The translations under genes and the position numbers were made by a program. Shown piece after piece: positions 1-10,492 of a stretch of 64,000 nt of DNA (positions within the stretch are counted from its first letter, which is position 1; every line of letters starts with the position of its first letter). The stretch covers positions 1,471,001 to 1,535,000 of the forward strand of contig JAINUG010000026.1 in assembly GCA_029706075.1 (NCBI GenBank), written 5' to 3'. Under the pieces are notes generated by a model that ran no database searches, was not told where the DNA came from, and saw nothing but the letters and a program-made list of their open reading frames with translations. Origin of the DNA: Aldrovandia affinis. Taxonomy: Eukaryota > Chordata > Actinopteri > Notacanthiformes > Halosauridae.

Positions 1-2
1 AT

Positions 3-1792
3 TGTGAAAGCGACGTATCAGAGGAAGAAATTGAGGAAAACGAAATTGACTCGGTGGCTGAGGAGGAATTTCTTGACGGAGGAGACATTATTCTCGACCA
101 GTAAGTATTTTATTATATTATTATAACATATATTGTTGTATATTTAAACATAAATAAGCTCTAGTTTAGTATTTTGTTTGACTGAAGTGTGAAGTGTATG
201 TGTGTGCCTCCCCCCCCCTTTGTGTTTCAATCATTGTATGATATTGTGTGACTGAACTGCTGATGTGAGGCAGCGAGCTGTAAAAAAAGAATACAGAAAA
301 GATGGAAAAGTTTTGTATAGGCAATCATCTGGTTCGGATGAGGATTGGGAGCCCACAGTCAGCAAGCAGCCGCGTATGATGGAGCAGCAGGGCAGTACCA
401 GCAGAAGACCAAGAGGACGGGGGAGACGTAGAGCGAGAGGCAGCTCTGTGGAGGATGCAGCTAACGAGCAAAGGTTACTGCTGATAAGATACTGTAAGGA
501 CAAGCGATGACAAGAATTCCAATATACCTGAACCTGTACTTGTTACACATGGCAAATAAACTTTGTTCTATTCATTTCAAAGGAGAGGCACAGCAGCCTT
601 CGATCGTCTCAGCAAGATCAAGCCCCTCTATGAGGAGATTAGGGAAGCCTGCAAAAGGAATTACCACCCTAGCCAGACCATTGACGAGCGAATGGTTGCC
701 TCCAAAGCCTGCATTGGCCTAAAACAGTACATGCGAAATAAGCCTGTTCGTTGGGGATTCAACTCTCTGTGCTGGCAGACTCCTCAAATGGTTACACGTG
801 GGACTTTTTTGTTTATGAGGGAAAGCTGCAGGGAACCAGTGGCAAGGGGCTCAGTTATGACTCTGTGATGGAGCTAGTCGACACACCGTTGCTGGGCACT
901 GGCTACAAGCTTTTTGTGGACAATTTCTATACAAGTCCCACCCTTTTCCATGACCTCCTACAGAAGAGGATCTGGGCGTGTGGAACCATCTGCACGAACA
1001 GAATTGGATTCCCCTAAACAAAAGTGAACAGTCTGAGCTCAAAATCTCCCCGTGGCAGCATACAATGGATAAGGAAGGACTCAGTCCTCTTTGTCCAGTG
1101 GCGAGACAAACGTGACGTCTTCCTGTGTTCAACCCTCCACACGGCCCATGGGGAGGACACAGTGCGTAGGAGGATCAAAGGCGCAGATGGGCAGTGGGCG
1201 TTGAAGGACGTCACAGTTCCACCAGTAGTGAAGGAGTACAATCAGTACGTACTATATATTCAACCATGTTTCATGTCCATGTTATCATTTGTGTGCTTGA
1301 TATATTTATGTTTTGGTATATTTTTCTCATTGTTGTGTTTGTTTTTTCTGTCCATCCAGGTATATGGGTGGTGTCGACGTATCTGATGCCCTCATAGGGT
1401 ACTATAAAGTCCTTCACAAGACCAAGAAGTGGTACAAAACATTCTTTTATCACTTCATGGACATCGCGATTGTGAACGCCTTCCTCCTCCAGAAAGACAT
1501 TGCAAAGGCAAAAGGATGTGTACCCCTGCACCAGAAGGCATTCAGGGAGACCCTCGTCAAGGAGTTGGCAGGGGTGGGGTCTCACTCCACAGCCAGACCC
1601 GTACCACCTCCTGCCCCACGTGGAGCACATCACAGGCCGGTGCATATCAGTGGGGACAGCACTGCTGGTTGACTGAGGTGCAGGCAATGCCAGGGAAAGA
1701 CACCAGTGAAGTGCTCCTCATGTGATGTGCCTTTGTGCTTTGTCCCCACCCGTGACTGCTACAATGCCTGGCATGTTGCCAAAAACCTATGA
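3..1792 (+). pseudogene. piggyBac transposase, PGBD4-like, broken (element 1)
   Basis: DDE/D transposase of the piggyBac superfamily, which cuts and pastes DNA at TTAA. An acidic first segment (3-100) ends at a GTAAGT donor. A basic segment lies near 265-480, and the catalytic core runs from about 575. Visible core motifs are DERMVASKA, then [12 protein letters not shown] holding the first catalytic Asp, FVDNFYTSP with the second, and YMGGVDVSD with the third. A Cys-rich C-terminal finger (CRQC, CSSCDVPLC) ends at a TGA at 1790. Frames change near 750-770, 1015 and 1670, and much of the N-terminal DNA-binding region between about 480 and 575 is missing, so it is dead. A GT-AG interruption of 115 nt (1245-1359) falls inside YNQ/YMGGVD and restores the frame when removed. 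The 5' part lies outside the window. Family assignment is secure; the subfamily is inferred. Confidence 0.9.
1245..1359 (+). other. Probable spliceosomal intron in piggyBac 1 catalytic domain
   Basis: Begins GTACGT and ends in a pyrimidine-rich tract with CCATCCAG. The flanking exon halves join in phase 2 to give YNQYMGGVD, the expected piggyBac sequence around the third catalytic Asp. The second piggyBac in this window reads the equivalent YNKHMGGVD without interruption. Confidence 0.7.
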
Positions 1793-1950
1793 GGAGGTTA
1801 GGGAGGGACACTCCCTAACCTCTCAGGGATTTTGTAAATATTTTATGTTTGCTGTGTTTTATTTATGCTCTATACTTTTTTTTTTAATGCAAATTTTATT
1901 TTTATTTTCAAAATTGTATTTGTTCAGACAAGAAATACCATGCACCATTC

Positions 1951-1956
1951 AATAAA
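1951..1956 (+). terminator. Polyadenylation signal of piggyBac 1
   Basis: AATAAA about 160 nt after the transposase stop, on the same strand and followed by an A-rich stretch. Confidence 0.6.
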
Positions 1957-2542
1957 GCACAAAAAATGTGTTTATACTTCACTTATTCTGTGTCATTACT
2001 ACTGACAGTGAATCTGTATATGGTAGGATAGCCCTGAGTGTCACCTTCCAGTAGAGCCCAATATGATGCCTGTATGTTGAAAAGTTCAAAAGTTATGGCC
2101 TTTGGTTACGAAAGGTCCTTTTGGAGTCTCCAAACGGCACAGTTTGGGAACGCCTGGTGGTACCCTTCAAAAAAAACTGTAATATGTTCATTTGAGGTTT
2201 TGTTCTGAAATTTGAACCTGAACTTGGTAACACTTCATGCTATGTTCCTATGGTGTTTTCCAGCTTATACCTACCAGCTATAGTCACCTGCAGGCATCCG
2301 TTTCTACAAAAAAATCCAGGCGGAATTTATATCCTTCAAATTCAGCACATTCAGACCACTATTACACAGTGCCAGAGGCACTTAGTGATTCTGATTGTTT
2401 TGCAATAAAAAAATTCAGAGTGTTATCTTTTGAATGAGACCAAAACCAGGCATATACTGCAAGTGGTTGAAGAGCAGCTTTAATTTACTTTTGGGTATGT
2501 CGTTTGGGTGTTTTTGGGTAAATTCACTTAAATGGTAACAGG
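1957..2542 (+). other. Probable 3' non-coding remainder of piggyBac 1
   Basis: No coding signal that I recognise. By position it should hold the 3' subterminal region of piggyBac 1, but I could not find its right inverted repeat with TTAA. The CR1 copy starting near 2543 probably displaced or replaced it. Confidence 0.35.
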
Positions 2543-3892
2543 TTTTTAACTTGCATCATATGCAAAATATTAGAATCTATTATTAAAGATAAACTAGAAG
2601 TATTTCTCGAAAATTACAACATCCTAAGGGATAGCCAGCATGGTTTTTGCAAGGGTAGGTCATGTCTGACAAATCTGCTGACATTTTTTGAGGAAGCAAC
2701 CAAGTGTCTGGATGAGAGAAAGGCGTATGATATTATATACTTAGATTTCCAAAAAGCATTTGATAAGGTGCCACATGACAAACTCATTATCAAAATGAGA
2801 ACAGTAGGAATTACAAGTGGCATTTTAGAGTGGGTTCGGAACTGGTTACGGGATAGAACACAAAGGGTAGTAATAGGCGGGATCTTATCCGAGGAGGGTA
2901 TAGTGGGAAGTGGAGTCCCGCAGGGATCGGTGCTGGGACCACTGCTCTTTATCATTTACATAAATGACATTGATATGGACATTGAAAGTACATTAGTTAC
3001 ATTTGCAGATGATACAAAACTGGGAGGCTTAGCAAATAGTCAGAATCTACTAAAGTAATCCAAGACGATCTGAATAGAATCCAGAAATGGGCAGAAACCT
3101 GGCAAATGAAATTTAATACAACTAAATGTAAAGTTCTACATGTGGGAATAAAAACCTAGGACAGGATTATTTGATGGGAGGTAGAAAACTAGAATGTGCA
3201 CTCGTGAGAAAAAGACCTAGGAGTACTAGTTGATCAAAGCTTGTCAGGGTCTGGTCAATGCGGTAGCAGTTAAAAAAGCCAACAGGATACTGGGATACAT
3301 AGCCAAGAGTATTGAGTACAAATCGAAGGAGATCATACGCACCCTATACAATGCCCTTGTTAGGCCACACTTGGAATATTGTGTGCAGTTCTGGGGACCG
3401 CACTACAAAAAAAGATATAGATGCGCTGGAAAAGGTCCAAAGACGGGCAACCAGACTGATTCCAGGCATAAAAGACAAGTGTTATGAGGAAAGGCTAGAG
3501 ATGCTTGGACTGTTCAAGCTTAGGAAAAGGAAACTTAGGGAGATTTGATTGAGGCTTTTAAATTTATTAAAGGAATTAACAAAGTGAATTACAGGAAATT
3601 ATTCAAGTTGAGTTCGGTTAGCAGAACGAGGGGGCATAAATGGAAACTGACAAAGGGTAAATTTCACACGGACACTAGGAAATATTTTCTCACACAGAGA
3701 GTGATCAATGCATGGAATAGCTTGCCTGGACATGTAGTGGAGGCTGAGACACTAGGGGTATTCAAGGCCAGGCTCGATCCAGTGTTAGACACTCTAGCCT
3801 TTGGGTAAACTAAGCATTGTGAGCAGATTAGTGGTAGGAATGGACGAGCAGTGTTGGGCTGAATGGCCTGTTCTCATCTTCCCCTTATGTTA
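2543..3892 (+). mobile_element. CR1-type LINE, 5'-truncated 3' part
   Basis: Non-LTR retrotransposon remnant encoding the reverse transcriptase and C-terminal region. Readable motifs in order: KILESIIKDKL at the start, YLDFQKAFDKVPH (RT motif A), [13 protein letters not shown] (motif B), FADDTKLGG (motif C), then [27 protein letters not shown], and a C-terminus with TRGHKWKL and VINAWNSLPG ending at a stop near 3806. The frame is broken near 3055, 3160-3230, 3400 and 3545, so it cannot make a protein. A 3' UTR of under 90 nt with AATGGCCTGTTCTC and CTTATGTTATG matches the second copy at 20628-21083. Truncation at the 5' end is the usual outcome of target-primed reverse transcription. The clade assignment rests on motif style and the TTCTTATG-type tail. 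Confidence 0.85.
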
Positions 3893-4155
3893 TGTGGTAG
3901 AGGCTTTTGGAGCAGTGAGACTTTCCGGGGGCAGGTTTGTTACTCTCCCAGGGTGTGAGTGTGAACTGTCGCCGGGAAGGGAGCTCCAAAGGCCTTAATT
4001 GGTTTAATTATCATTTAATTATTTAATTGGTGTCAATCAGTCAATTGATATAGAAGTCAATTGGCTGATTGGGTGTCTGGGTGAGAATGTGAGTTGTGAT
4101 TGGGTGATTGCCTCACAAGTCCCACCTGAGCCAGGCAGAAACTAAGCCTATTTAA
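3893..4155 (+). mobile_element. Solo LTR, left part, split by piggyBac 2
   Basis: Starts TGTGGTAGAGG and runs to TATTTAA, where piggyBac 2 begins. It continues after the transposon at 9081. Rejoined across a single TTAA, the junction reads CTATTTAAGAGCAGG, which looks like an LTR TATA box. No retroviral gene lies next to it, so it is a solo LTR. I found no matching flank duplication; the left flank is CR1 and the right flank is Tc1, so a later rearrangement is likely. Confidence 0.6.
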
Positions 4156-4167
4156 CCCCCTGAGGTC
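4156..4167 (+). repeat. Left terminal inverted repeat, piggyBac 2
   Basis: CCCCCTGAGGTC directly after TTAA; exact reverse complement at 9065-9076. Confidence 0.93.
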
Positions 4168-4670
4168 GGCGCCGATCCAAGCAGCAATACAAGTATATTA
4201 CTATTTCTAACTTCGCGATATTTTATCATACACACGCGGCAAAAACATTGACAGAAACCTTAGAATCGCGACTTTCCGATTTGAGCACTGGCAAATAATA
4301 TGGGATTTTTAAAATTAGATTAATTAGACCAAAAGTAAACCTTGCATTTCACTCTCTTTTTCACCTGGCAGGACCACCCCCCTTCTATTGACATGTTAAC
4401 GAGGTGTTAGTTTCGGGGAGGGGCGTGGGGAGGGGCGTCGGGCCATGTGTGAGAATGCCGGCATAAACACATAAAATGTCCCGACAATTTGAAACACGTT
4501 TTATTCAAGATGGCAAGATTTTCTGCGTTCGAGTGTTTGAGAGCAGTGATGGAAAGCGACGAGGACAACAGCTCATCATGTCCCGATTCTGAAGAGGATT
4601 CAGATGAAGAGAGACAACATTTTCAATTTAGAATTGATCCAGATGAGGACCTTACTGAAGAGTAAGTAAC

Positions 4671-4948
4671 TATATTTTATTTGCCATGTTATCAAATACT
4701 CATGTAAATGTAGCCTATGAGTTCCGCGTCTTGTGACTACATATTACGCTTTTTGCAATGTAACAAAATGCAATATGTAAAAATACTTTTCAAACGGCCT
4801 AAAATGTTTTAAAAACTCTTGTGGCATATTGTCTGTGTTTACGCTTGCGATCTGTATTGTGCCATTTATTTTATTTCGCTTGTTTTCAAATACTCGTGTA
4901 AATATATGAGTTCCGCGTCTTGTGACTACATATTACGCTTTTTGCAAC
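4671..4948 (+). repeat. Direct repeat inside first intron of piggyBac 2
   Basis: Two diverged copies of roughly 85-90 bp, about 189 bp apart, share GAGTTCCGCGTCTTGTG (near 4719 and 4908), followed by a TATTACGC-containing stretch. The second copy runs straight into the exon array, so local duplication in this intron preceded or accompanied array growth. Confidence 0.75.
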
Positions 4949-6770
4949 GTAGAGATTTGTGTATGATGTAAATATCACATTTTCCAATGCCTATTCAATG
5001 TAATGCTCTTATGTATTGTGTGTCCTTACCTTTTGCTTTTTATGTTTACAGTGAGGATGATGTGGAAGAACAAACTAATCCTGCTCCACCAAAAAAGCCA
5101 CACAGGACTCCTACACAAAGGTATGTGTCTTATGTGAATTATTGGTAGGCTGTATGATTTGTAATATGTGGCATTCCTCTGCCAGATGTGATGTTTGTAT
5201 TCTGTAGAGATTTGTGTATGATGTAAATATCACATTTCCCAATGCCTATTCACTGTAATGCTCTTATGTATTGTGTGTCCTTACAACCTTTTGCTTTTTA
5301 TGTTTACAGTGAGGATGATGTGGAAGAACAAACTAATCCTGCTCCACCAAAAAAGCCACGCAGGACTCCTACACAAAGGTATGTGTCTTATGTGAATTAT
5401 TGGTAGGCTGTATGATTTGTAATATGTGGCATTCCTCTGCCAGATGTGATGTTTGTATTCTGTAGATTTGTGTATGATGTAAATATCACATTTTCCAATG
5501 CCTATTCAATGTAATGCTCTTATGTATTGTGTGTCCTTACAACCTTTTGCTTTTTATGTTTACAGTGAGGACGATGTGGAAGAACAAACTAATCCTTCTC
5601 CACTAAAAAGCCACGCAGGACTCCTACACAAAGGTATGGGTCTTATGTGAATTATTGGTAGGCTGTATGATTTGTAATATGTGGCATTCCTCTGCCAGAT
5701 GTGATGTTTGTATTCTGTAGATTTGTGTATGATGTAAATATCACATTTTCCAATGCCTATTCAATGTAATGCTCTTATGTATTGTGTGTCCTTACAACCT
5801 TTTGCTTTTTATGTTTACAGTGAGGACGATGTGGAAGAACAAACTAATCCTTCTCCACTAAAAAGCCACGCAGGACTCCTACACAAAGGTATGTGTCTTA
5901 TGTGAATTATTGGTAGGCTGTATGATTTGTAATATGTGGCATTCCTCTGCCAGATGTGATGTTTGTATTCTGTAGATTTGTGTATGATGTAAATATCACA
6001 TTTTCCAATGCCTATTCAATGTAATGCTCTTATGTATTGTGTGTCCTTACAACCTTTTGCTTTTTATGTTTACAGTGAGGACGATGTGGAAGAACAAACT
6101 AATCCTTCTCCACTAAAAAGCCACGCAGGACCCTACACAAAGGTATGTGTCTTATGTGAATTATTGGTAGGCTGTATGATTTGTAATATGTGGCATTCCT
6201 CTGCCAGATGTGATGTTTGTATTCTGTAGATTTGTGTATGATGTAAATATCACATTTTCCAATGCCTATTCAATGTAATGCTCTTATGTATTGTGTGTCC
6301 TTACAATCTTTTGCTTTTTATGTTTACAGTGAGGACGATGTGGAAGAACAAACTAATCCTTCTCCACTAAAAGCCACGCAGGACTCCTACACAAAGGTAT
6401 GTGTCTTATGTGAATTATTGGTAGGCTGTATGATTTGTAATATGTGGCATTCCTCTGCCAGATGTGATGTTTGTATTCTGTAGATTTGTGTATGATGTAA
6501 ATATCACATTTTCCAATGCCTATTCAATGTAATGCTCTTATGTATTGTGTGTCCTTACAATCTTTTGCTTTTATGTTTACAGTGAGGACGATGTGGAAGA
6601 ACAAACTAATCCTTCTCCACTAAAAAAAGCCACGCAGGACTCCTACACAAAGGTATGTGTCTTATGTGAATTATTGGTAGGCTGTATGATTTGTAATATG
6701 TGGCATTCCTCTGCCAGATGTGATGTTTGTATTCTGTAGATTTGTGTATGATTTAAATATCACATTTCCT
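4949..6770 (+). repeat. Tandem array of seven exon-bearing ~255-bp units in piggyBac 2
   Basis: Each unit holds an intron part starting TTTGTGTATGATGT, a branch/pyrimidine region ending TTTACAG, a small exon encoding EDDVEEQTNP plus a Lys/Pro-rich tail, and a donor GTATGTGT. Exons lie at 5052-5120, 5310-5378, 5566-5633, 5821-5888, 6076-6142, 6330-6396 and 6583-6652, with lengths 69, 69, 68, 68, 67, 67 and 70 nt. Unit spacing falls from 258 to 253 bp. Exons 1-2 read CCTGCTCCACC before six A; exons 3-7 read CCTTCTCCACT before 4, 5 or 7 A. Exon 5 also lacks one T later on. Only 69-nt exons preserve the frame. Copies 3-7 are nearly identical, so they expanded later than the split from 1-2. Confidence 0.93.
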
Positions 6771-8482
6771 AACAACCATTTTTGGTTAGTTCTTACAGTG
6801 GTACCAGAGCGCCTCTACAAGTTGCCACAGAAAAGCCACGCAGGATTCGTACACCAGTATCACAAGCACCCAGGCATCCGCCATGGAAAACCGAGACCGC
6901 TCCTGATGAGGCTCCACCAGTGTCACGGTTCCAGCCTGCACGGCCACCTGGAGTGCAACTGAATTTGGCAGACAACCACACTCCTCTGGACTTGTTCAAA
7001 CTGTATGTTCCTAGAGATGCTGTCAAAACACTGTGTAGGAACACGAACAAGCAGGCTGCCATGGCACAAGCAAAGGGCTCCAAGTACACGTGGACTGATG
7101 TTGGGGTAAAGGAATTCTACAGGTACATTGGACTGCTGTTTTACATGGCCATGGTAAAGCAGCACGAAATCAGGGATTACTGGCGACAGAATACCATCTA
7201 TTCTTTAGCATTCCCGGTGACGATTATGGCCAGGGACAGATAGAGCTATTTCCTGGAATGTACACATGAGTGATCCAGACAAGGACCAAGAAAATGACCG
7301 GAAGCGGGGAACGCCACAGTACGACAAGCTGTTCAGGCTCAGACCTTTCATGGACACAGTTCAGCATGCCTGTAAAACCTTCTTTCATCCTCGCAGGAAC
7401 ATTTCAGTGGATGAAAGAATGGTAGCATGGAAGGCAAACTCCGGTATGACCCAGTACATGAAAGCAAAGCCTATAAAGTGGGGTTTCAAGTTGTTTGTAC
7501 TGTGTGACTCTAGTACTGGGTATACTGTGGACTTTTCTGTGTACCCAGGAAAACTACTTTCAGATAGGACAAGGAGGACTTACATATGACACTAATGTCA
7601 CTTGTGAATCGGGATTACTTGGGTTCTGGATATCATGTGTACATGGACAATTTCTACACAAGCCCAAAGCTCTTCAGGGACTTGCTTGGACTAAACATTG
7701 GTGCTTGTGGGACATATAGGGACAACAGGAAGGACTGTCCACGCACTGATTCAAATGCTTTGACTAAGAAGTCACCCAGAGGAAGTATCAGGTGGATTAG
7801 GGATGGTCCTCTGGTGTTTGTGAAGTGGGTGGACACTAAAGTTGTGCCTGTCTGCTCTACCATCCATGCAGCCTTCGATGGGGACACAACAAAACGGAGG
7901 GTGAAGCAAGATGGTGTCTGGATCACAAAGGACTTTCCGTGCCCTTCACCCATCATCCACTACAATAAGCACATGGGGGGTGTTGATCTGTCTGACCAAC
8001 TGATACAGTACTACACAGCGCAGCACAAAACAATGAAATGGTACCGGAAATTGTTTTTACATTTCTTGACATTGCCGCCATAAATGCATACCTCCTACAC
8101 AAAGAACTGTCATCACTGCGACAACAGGAAGCCATGACGCACAAGGCTTTCCAGGAGGAGCTCATTGCACAGCTGTGTGGTGTCTCACAGAAGATACCCA
8201 GACAACAGGCTACTTTTGATCATGTGCCTGTGCCCACTGGAAAAAAGACTATGGATGTTAGCAAACGGGCTTCTGTTGGTCGCAATAAATGCGTACTCTG
8301 CACGATGTCTGGGAAACAACAGTGCACTCCATGGGAGTGCAAGGCTTGTGATGTGCCCTTGTGCCTACAGTTGACCAGAAACTGTTTTGAGAAGTGGCAA
8401 TCAAGACTGTAAAAACAAGATGTTTTAATGTTTCACCGTGTTTTAATTTAGATTTTTTTTGTATATAGTTTGTGCTGTTTTC

Positions 8483-8488
8483 AATAAA
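8483..8488 (+). terminator. Polyadenylation signal of piggyBac 2
   Basis: AATAAA about 70 nt after the transposase stop, on the coding strand. Confidence 0.7.
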
Positions 8489-9064
8489 TCTTCCAAAATG
8501 AAAAAAGCGTATTTTTTTCTGTCTTCTGCATGACTCACTGACTTGCTTACTGTCAGTGGCTTTTGTCTTTGTCTGATGGCCTGGCCTTTGTGACAGAGAT
8601 GGCCCATCTGACAGATCTTAGAGGTGTGGACAATGAATCATGAATATTCAGGTATTTAGCATTTAGCCCTCCCACAGCCTGAAATAAATGTGACCAGTTC
8701 TGATAAAAACAGGTTTTTAGCTATTTAGATCTCAGATGTGCTAAACTATTTTCACACCTTACATAACCAAGACCTTTGTGAACAAACGACATTGGCAAAA
8801 CAATTCGTCACTATAGTTTAGTGTGTGCTTTCACAACTTTTGTGACAGCAGAAAAATTTACTATTTTTAACTTGTGTTTGTGTTTGTAGATCTATTTACA
8901 AGCTGCATATGATACTGACCAAACTATTGATGGCATACAAATGTAGCTGTGATTGTCCTTCAAATAAAAATATCAAACACTTGAGTAAGTGTGTGTTAAA
9001 TTGATGAAATTGAGATAAATATCAGACCATGCCAAAATCAAAAAACATCTAAAAGCTTAACACG

Positions 9065-9076
9065 GACCTCAGGGGG
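9065..9076 (-). repeat. Right terminal inverted repeat, piggyBac 2
   Basis: GACCTCAGGGGG directly before TTAA; exact reverse complement of 4156-4167. Confidence 0.93.
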
Positions 9077-9879
9077 TTAAGAGCAGGTGGGGCGAGTGGG
9101 GAATCAGTCAGTCTTGTCTTGATGTGTGTGTGAGTGCGCGTGCACGTGCACGTTTGATGTGGAATGTTTGATGTGAAATGTGGATGTTTAATGTTTGGAG
9201 TTTTGTGTGCGTTTGTCGAAAGTGACTGAGTAGAGTGCTTCCTGTGTGAGTGGGGAAGAGGGAGAGGGGGTGCGCTTTAGGTGTCCGCCTCTCTCCCCTG
9301 TGATTATTATGGAGGAGCGAGAGGGTGCCCTGGAAGAGGGTCCGCCTCTCGCCCTCGGTTTTAGTAAAAGAGAGCTCGCACTCGACAGTGGAGAGTAGCT
9401 GAGCAACAGCCCAAGAACTCACTGGAAAAGTGGAGGTGTCTTGGGACTGATTGCCAGAACTCTCACTGTGGGGAGTGACGAGTGTCTCTGGATGAATGAG
9501 TAAGAGAACTCGAACTGAAAAGTTTGAGTGTCTCAGTATAAATGGGTTAAATGGGTGGGAAGCACTTGAAAGGTCACTGGAGATGTGTGCCTGAGGAGGT
9601 TCCAGGGGAACTCCGGAGGAAGAGGCGCGGTGTCTCGTAAGTTTGGTTATTTTAACTTGTTATTTTCGTTTGTTGTTTTTACCCGAAAGCTTCGCGGCGA
9701 GTAGGGTGAAGACTTTGTGTCTGTGTTGGTCTTTGTTATATGTTAACCTGCTACTCCCACTGTCTCTCCCATGTCTGGGGGGAGAGACAGAAAAACGAAT
9801 AAATAAAATCCGGTCCGTAGACCGACAAACTCCACTCCCTGTCTCCTGGCTGTTCTGTTCCCATTCAGGGTTTGTCACA
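9077..9879 (+). mobile_element. Solo LTR, right part, after piggyBac 2
   Basis: Continues the LTR started at 3893. It begins at the second TTAA of the piggyBac insertion and ends GTTTGTCACA, the near inverse of the TGTGGTA start. Overlapping AATAAA signals at 9798-9807 lie about 75 nt before the end, as expected for the R/U5 part of an LTR. Rejoined length without piggyBac is about 1062 bp. The right flank (from 9880) is Tc1 coding sequence. Confidence 0.6.
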
Positions 9880-10047
9880 TGGCGTGTGACAGGCCTCCAC
9901 AGTCACAAGATCTCAGTCCTATCCATAGCTTTCACGTGACGTCACAGGCCAGGAGCGAGCTGCGCTGCCGGGCAAAAGGCACTGCCCGTCAACTGCCCGT
10001 CACGTTATCATAGCACCTGTAACGCTGATGAAGGAGCATTGAAAACC

Positions 10048-10160
10048 ATGCCAGAGAGTTGCTGTGCAATCGGGTGTGCAAACCGGCGAGGAGATAAGCC
10101 TGGGTTGTGTTTTTATAGGATACCCAGTGAAAAAGAAAATAAAGAAAGGAGAAATTTGTC
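10048..10160 (+). pseudogene. THAP-type zinc finger, N-terminal fragment
   Basis: Starts MPESCCAIGCANRRGD and continues LCFYRIPSEKENKERR. The C-x4-C spacing, the following NRR, and the FYRIP motif are typical of the N-terminal half of THAP DNA-binding domains, which begin at the initiator Met. The HxxxxF half and the rest of any transposase are absent; the sequence turns non-coding after about residue 38. It sits close to the left end of the 9923-10821 element, as expected for a transposase start whose body was deleted. Confidence 0.7.
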
Positions 10161-10492
10161 TCTGCATTTAACCCATCCCCTGAGGGAGCAGTGAGCAGCG
10201 CTCGGGCTGTAAATATCTGTGATCAACGTAGCTAGCTAACGTTACCAGAATTAGAGCTATCTACCACAAGATAGTAATTTAGCTGTGTAACGTTAGATAG
10301 ACTAGACAACGTAACATAACGAAAGGCACCTTCGCTTTGACAGCTAACGTTACCGGTTAGCAAGAGGTAGCTACCTTACCACTGACCGTAGCGTAACGTT
10401 AGCTAGCATACCGATAGGCTAGGCTAATTTAACGTCACACACCTTCGCTTTGACAATGAAGAATTTCTTCACTTTCCACACACCAGCATTGT

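Larger units (their letters stand above)
4510..8412 (+). pseudogene. piggyBac 2 transposase gene, multi-exon, broken
   Basis: Exon 1 starts at the ATG at 4510 (MARFSAFECLRAVMESDED), is strongly acidic and ends in phase 2 at 4661 before GTAAGT. Seven small duplicated exons follow (see 4949-6770). The final exon starts at 6799 after TTCTTACAG and encodes a proline-rich linker, then LDLFKLYVP, then the core. The three catalytic Asp lie in FVLCDSSTGYTVDF, VYMDNFYTSP and HMGGVDLSD. The C-terminus has a Cys-rich finger (CVLCTMSG, CKACDVPLCL) and stops at 8410. Splicing exon 1 to small exon 1 or 2 and then to the final exon keeps one frame. Four frameshifts break the final exon near 7240, 7550, 7588 and 8066; the first turns the expected MARDRFRA into MARDR-stop. 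Apart from these the protein is well preserved, so inactivation is fairly recent. Confidence 0.9.
4156..9076 (+). mobile_element. Complete piggyBac transposon (element 2), 4.9 kb
   Basis: Bounded by TTAA at 4152-4155 and 9077-9080. The ends are perfect 12-bp inverted repeats: CCCCCTGAGGTC at 4156-4167 and GACCTCAGGGGG at 9065-9076. Inside, on the + strand, are a transposase gene with an acidic first exon, an array of duplicated small exons, and a long final exon. A polyadenylation signal AATAAA follows at 8483-8488. TTAA targets and C-rich termini are hallmarks of piggyBac. The transposase is frameshifted, so this copy is non-autonomous today. It sits inside an LTR and is therefore younger than it. 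Non-coding ends of roughly 350 bp on the left and 650 bp on the right probably hold transposase binding sites. Confidence 0.93.

Noticed and set aside
3-1792. Domesticated PGBD gene
   Set aside because: Several frameshifts and a missing N-terminal region make it a dead transposon copy.
4949-6770. Regular repeats with near-constant spacing that could suggest a CRISPR array
   Set aside because: Units are ~255 bp and almost wholly identical, contain splice sites, and lie inside a eukaryotic transposon; there are no short repeats with unique spacers.
9108-9422. Minus-strand 104-codon frame
   Set aside because: It lies inside the LTR and is Ser/Thr/His-rich by composition; no protein family is recognisable.
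9880-9893. Primer-binding site (TGG...) after the LTR end
   Set aside because: The bases are explained by Tc1 coding sequence (ACDRPPQSQDL) that continues after the inserted element.
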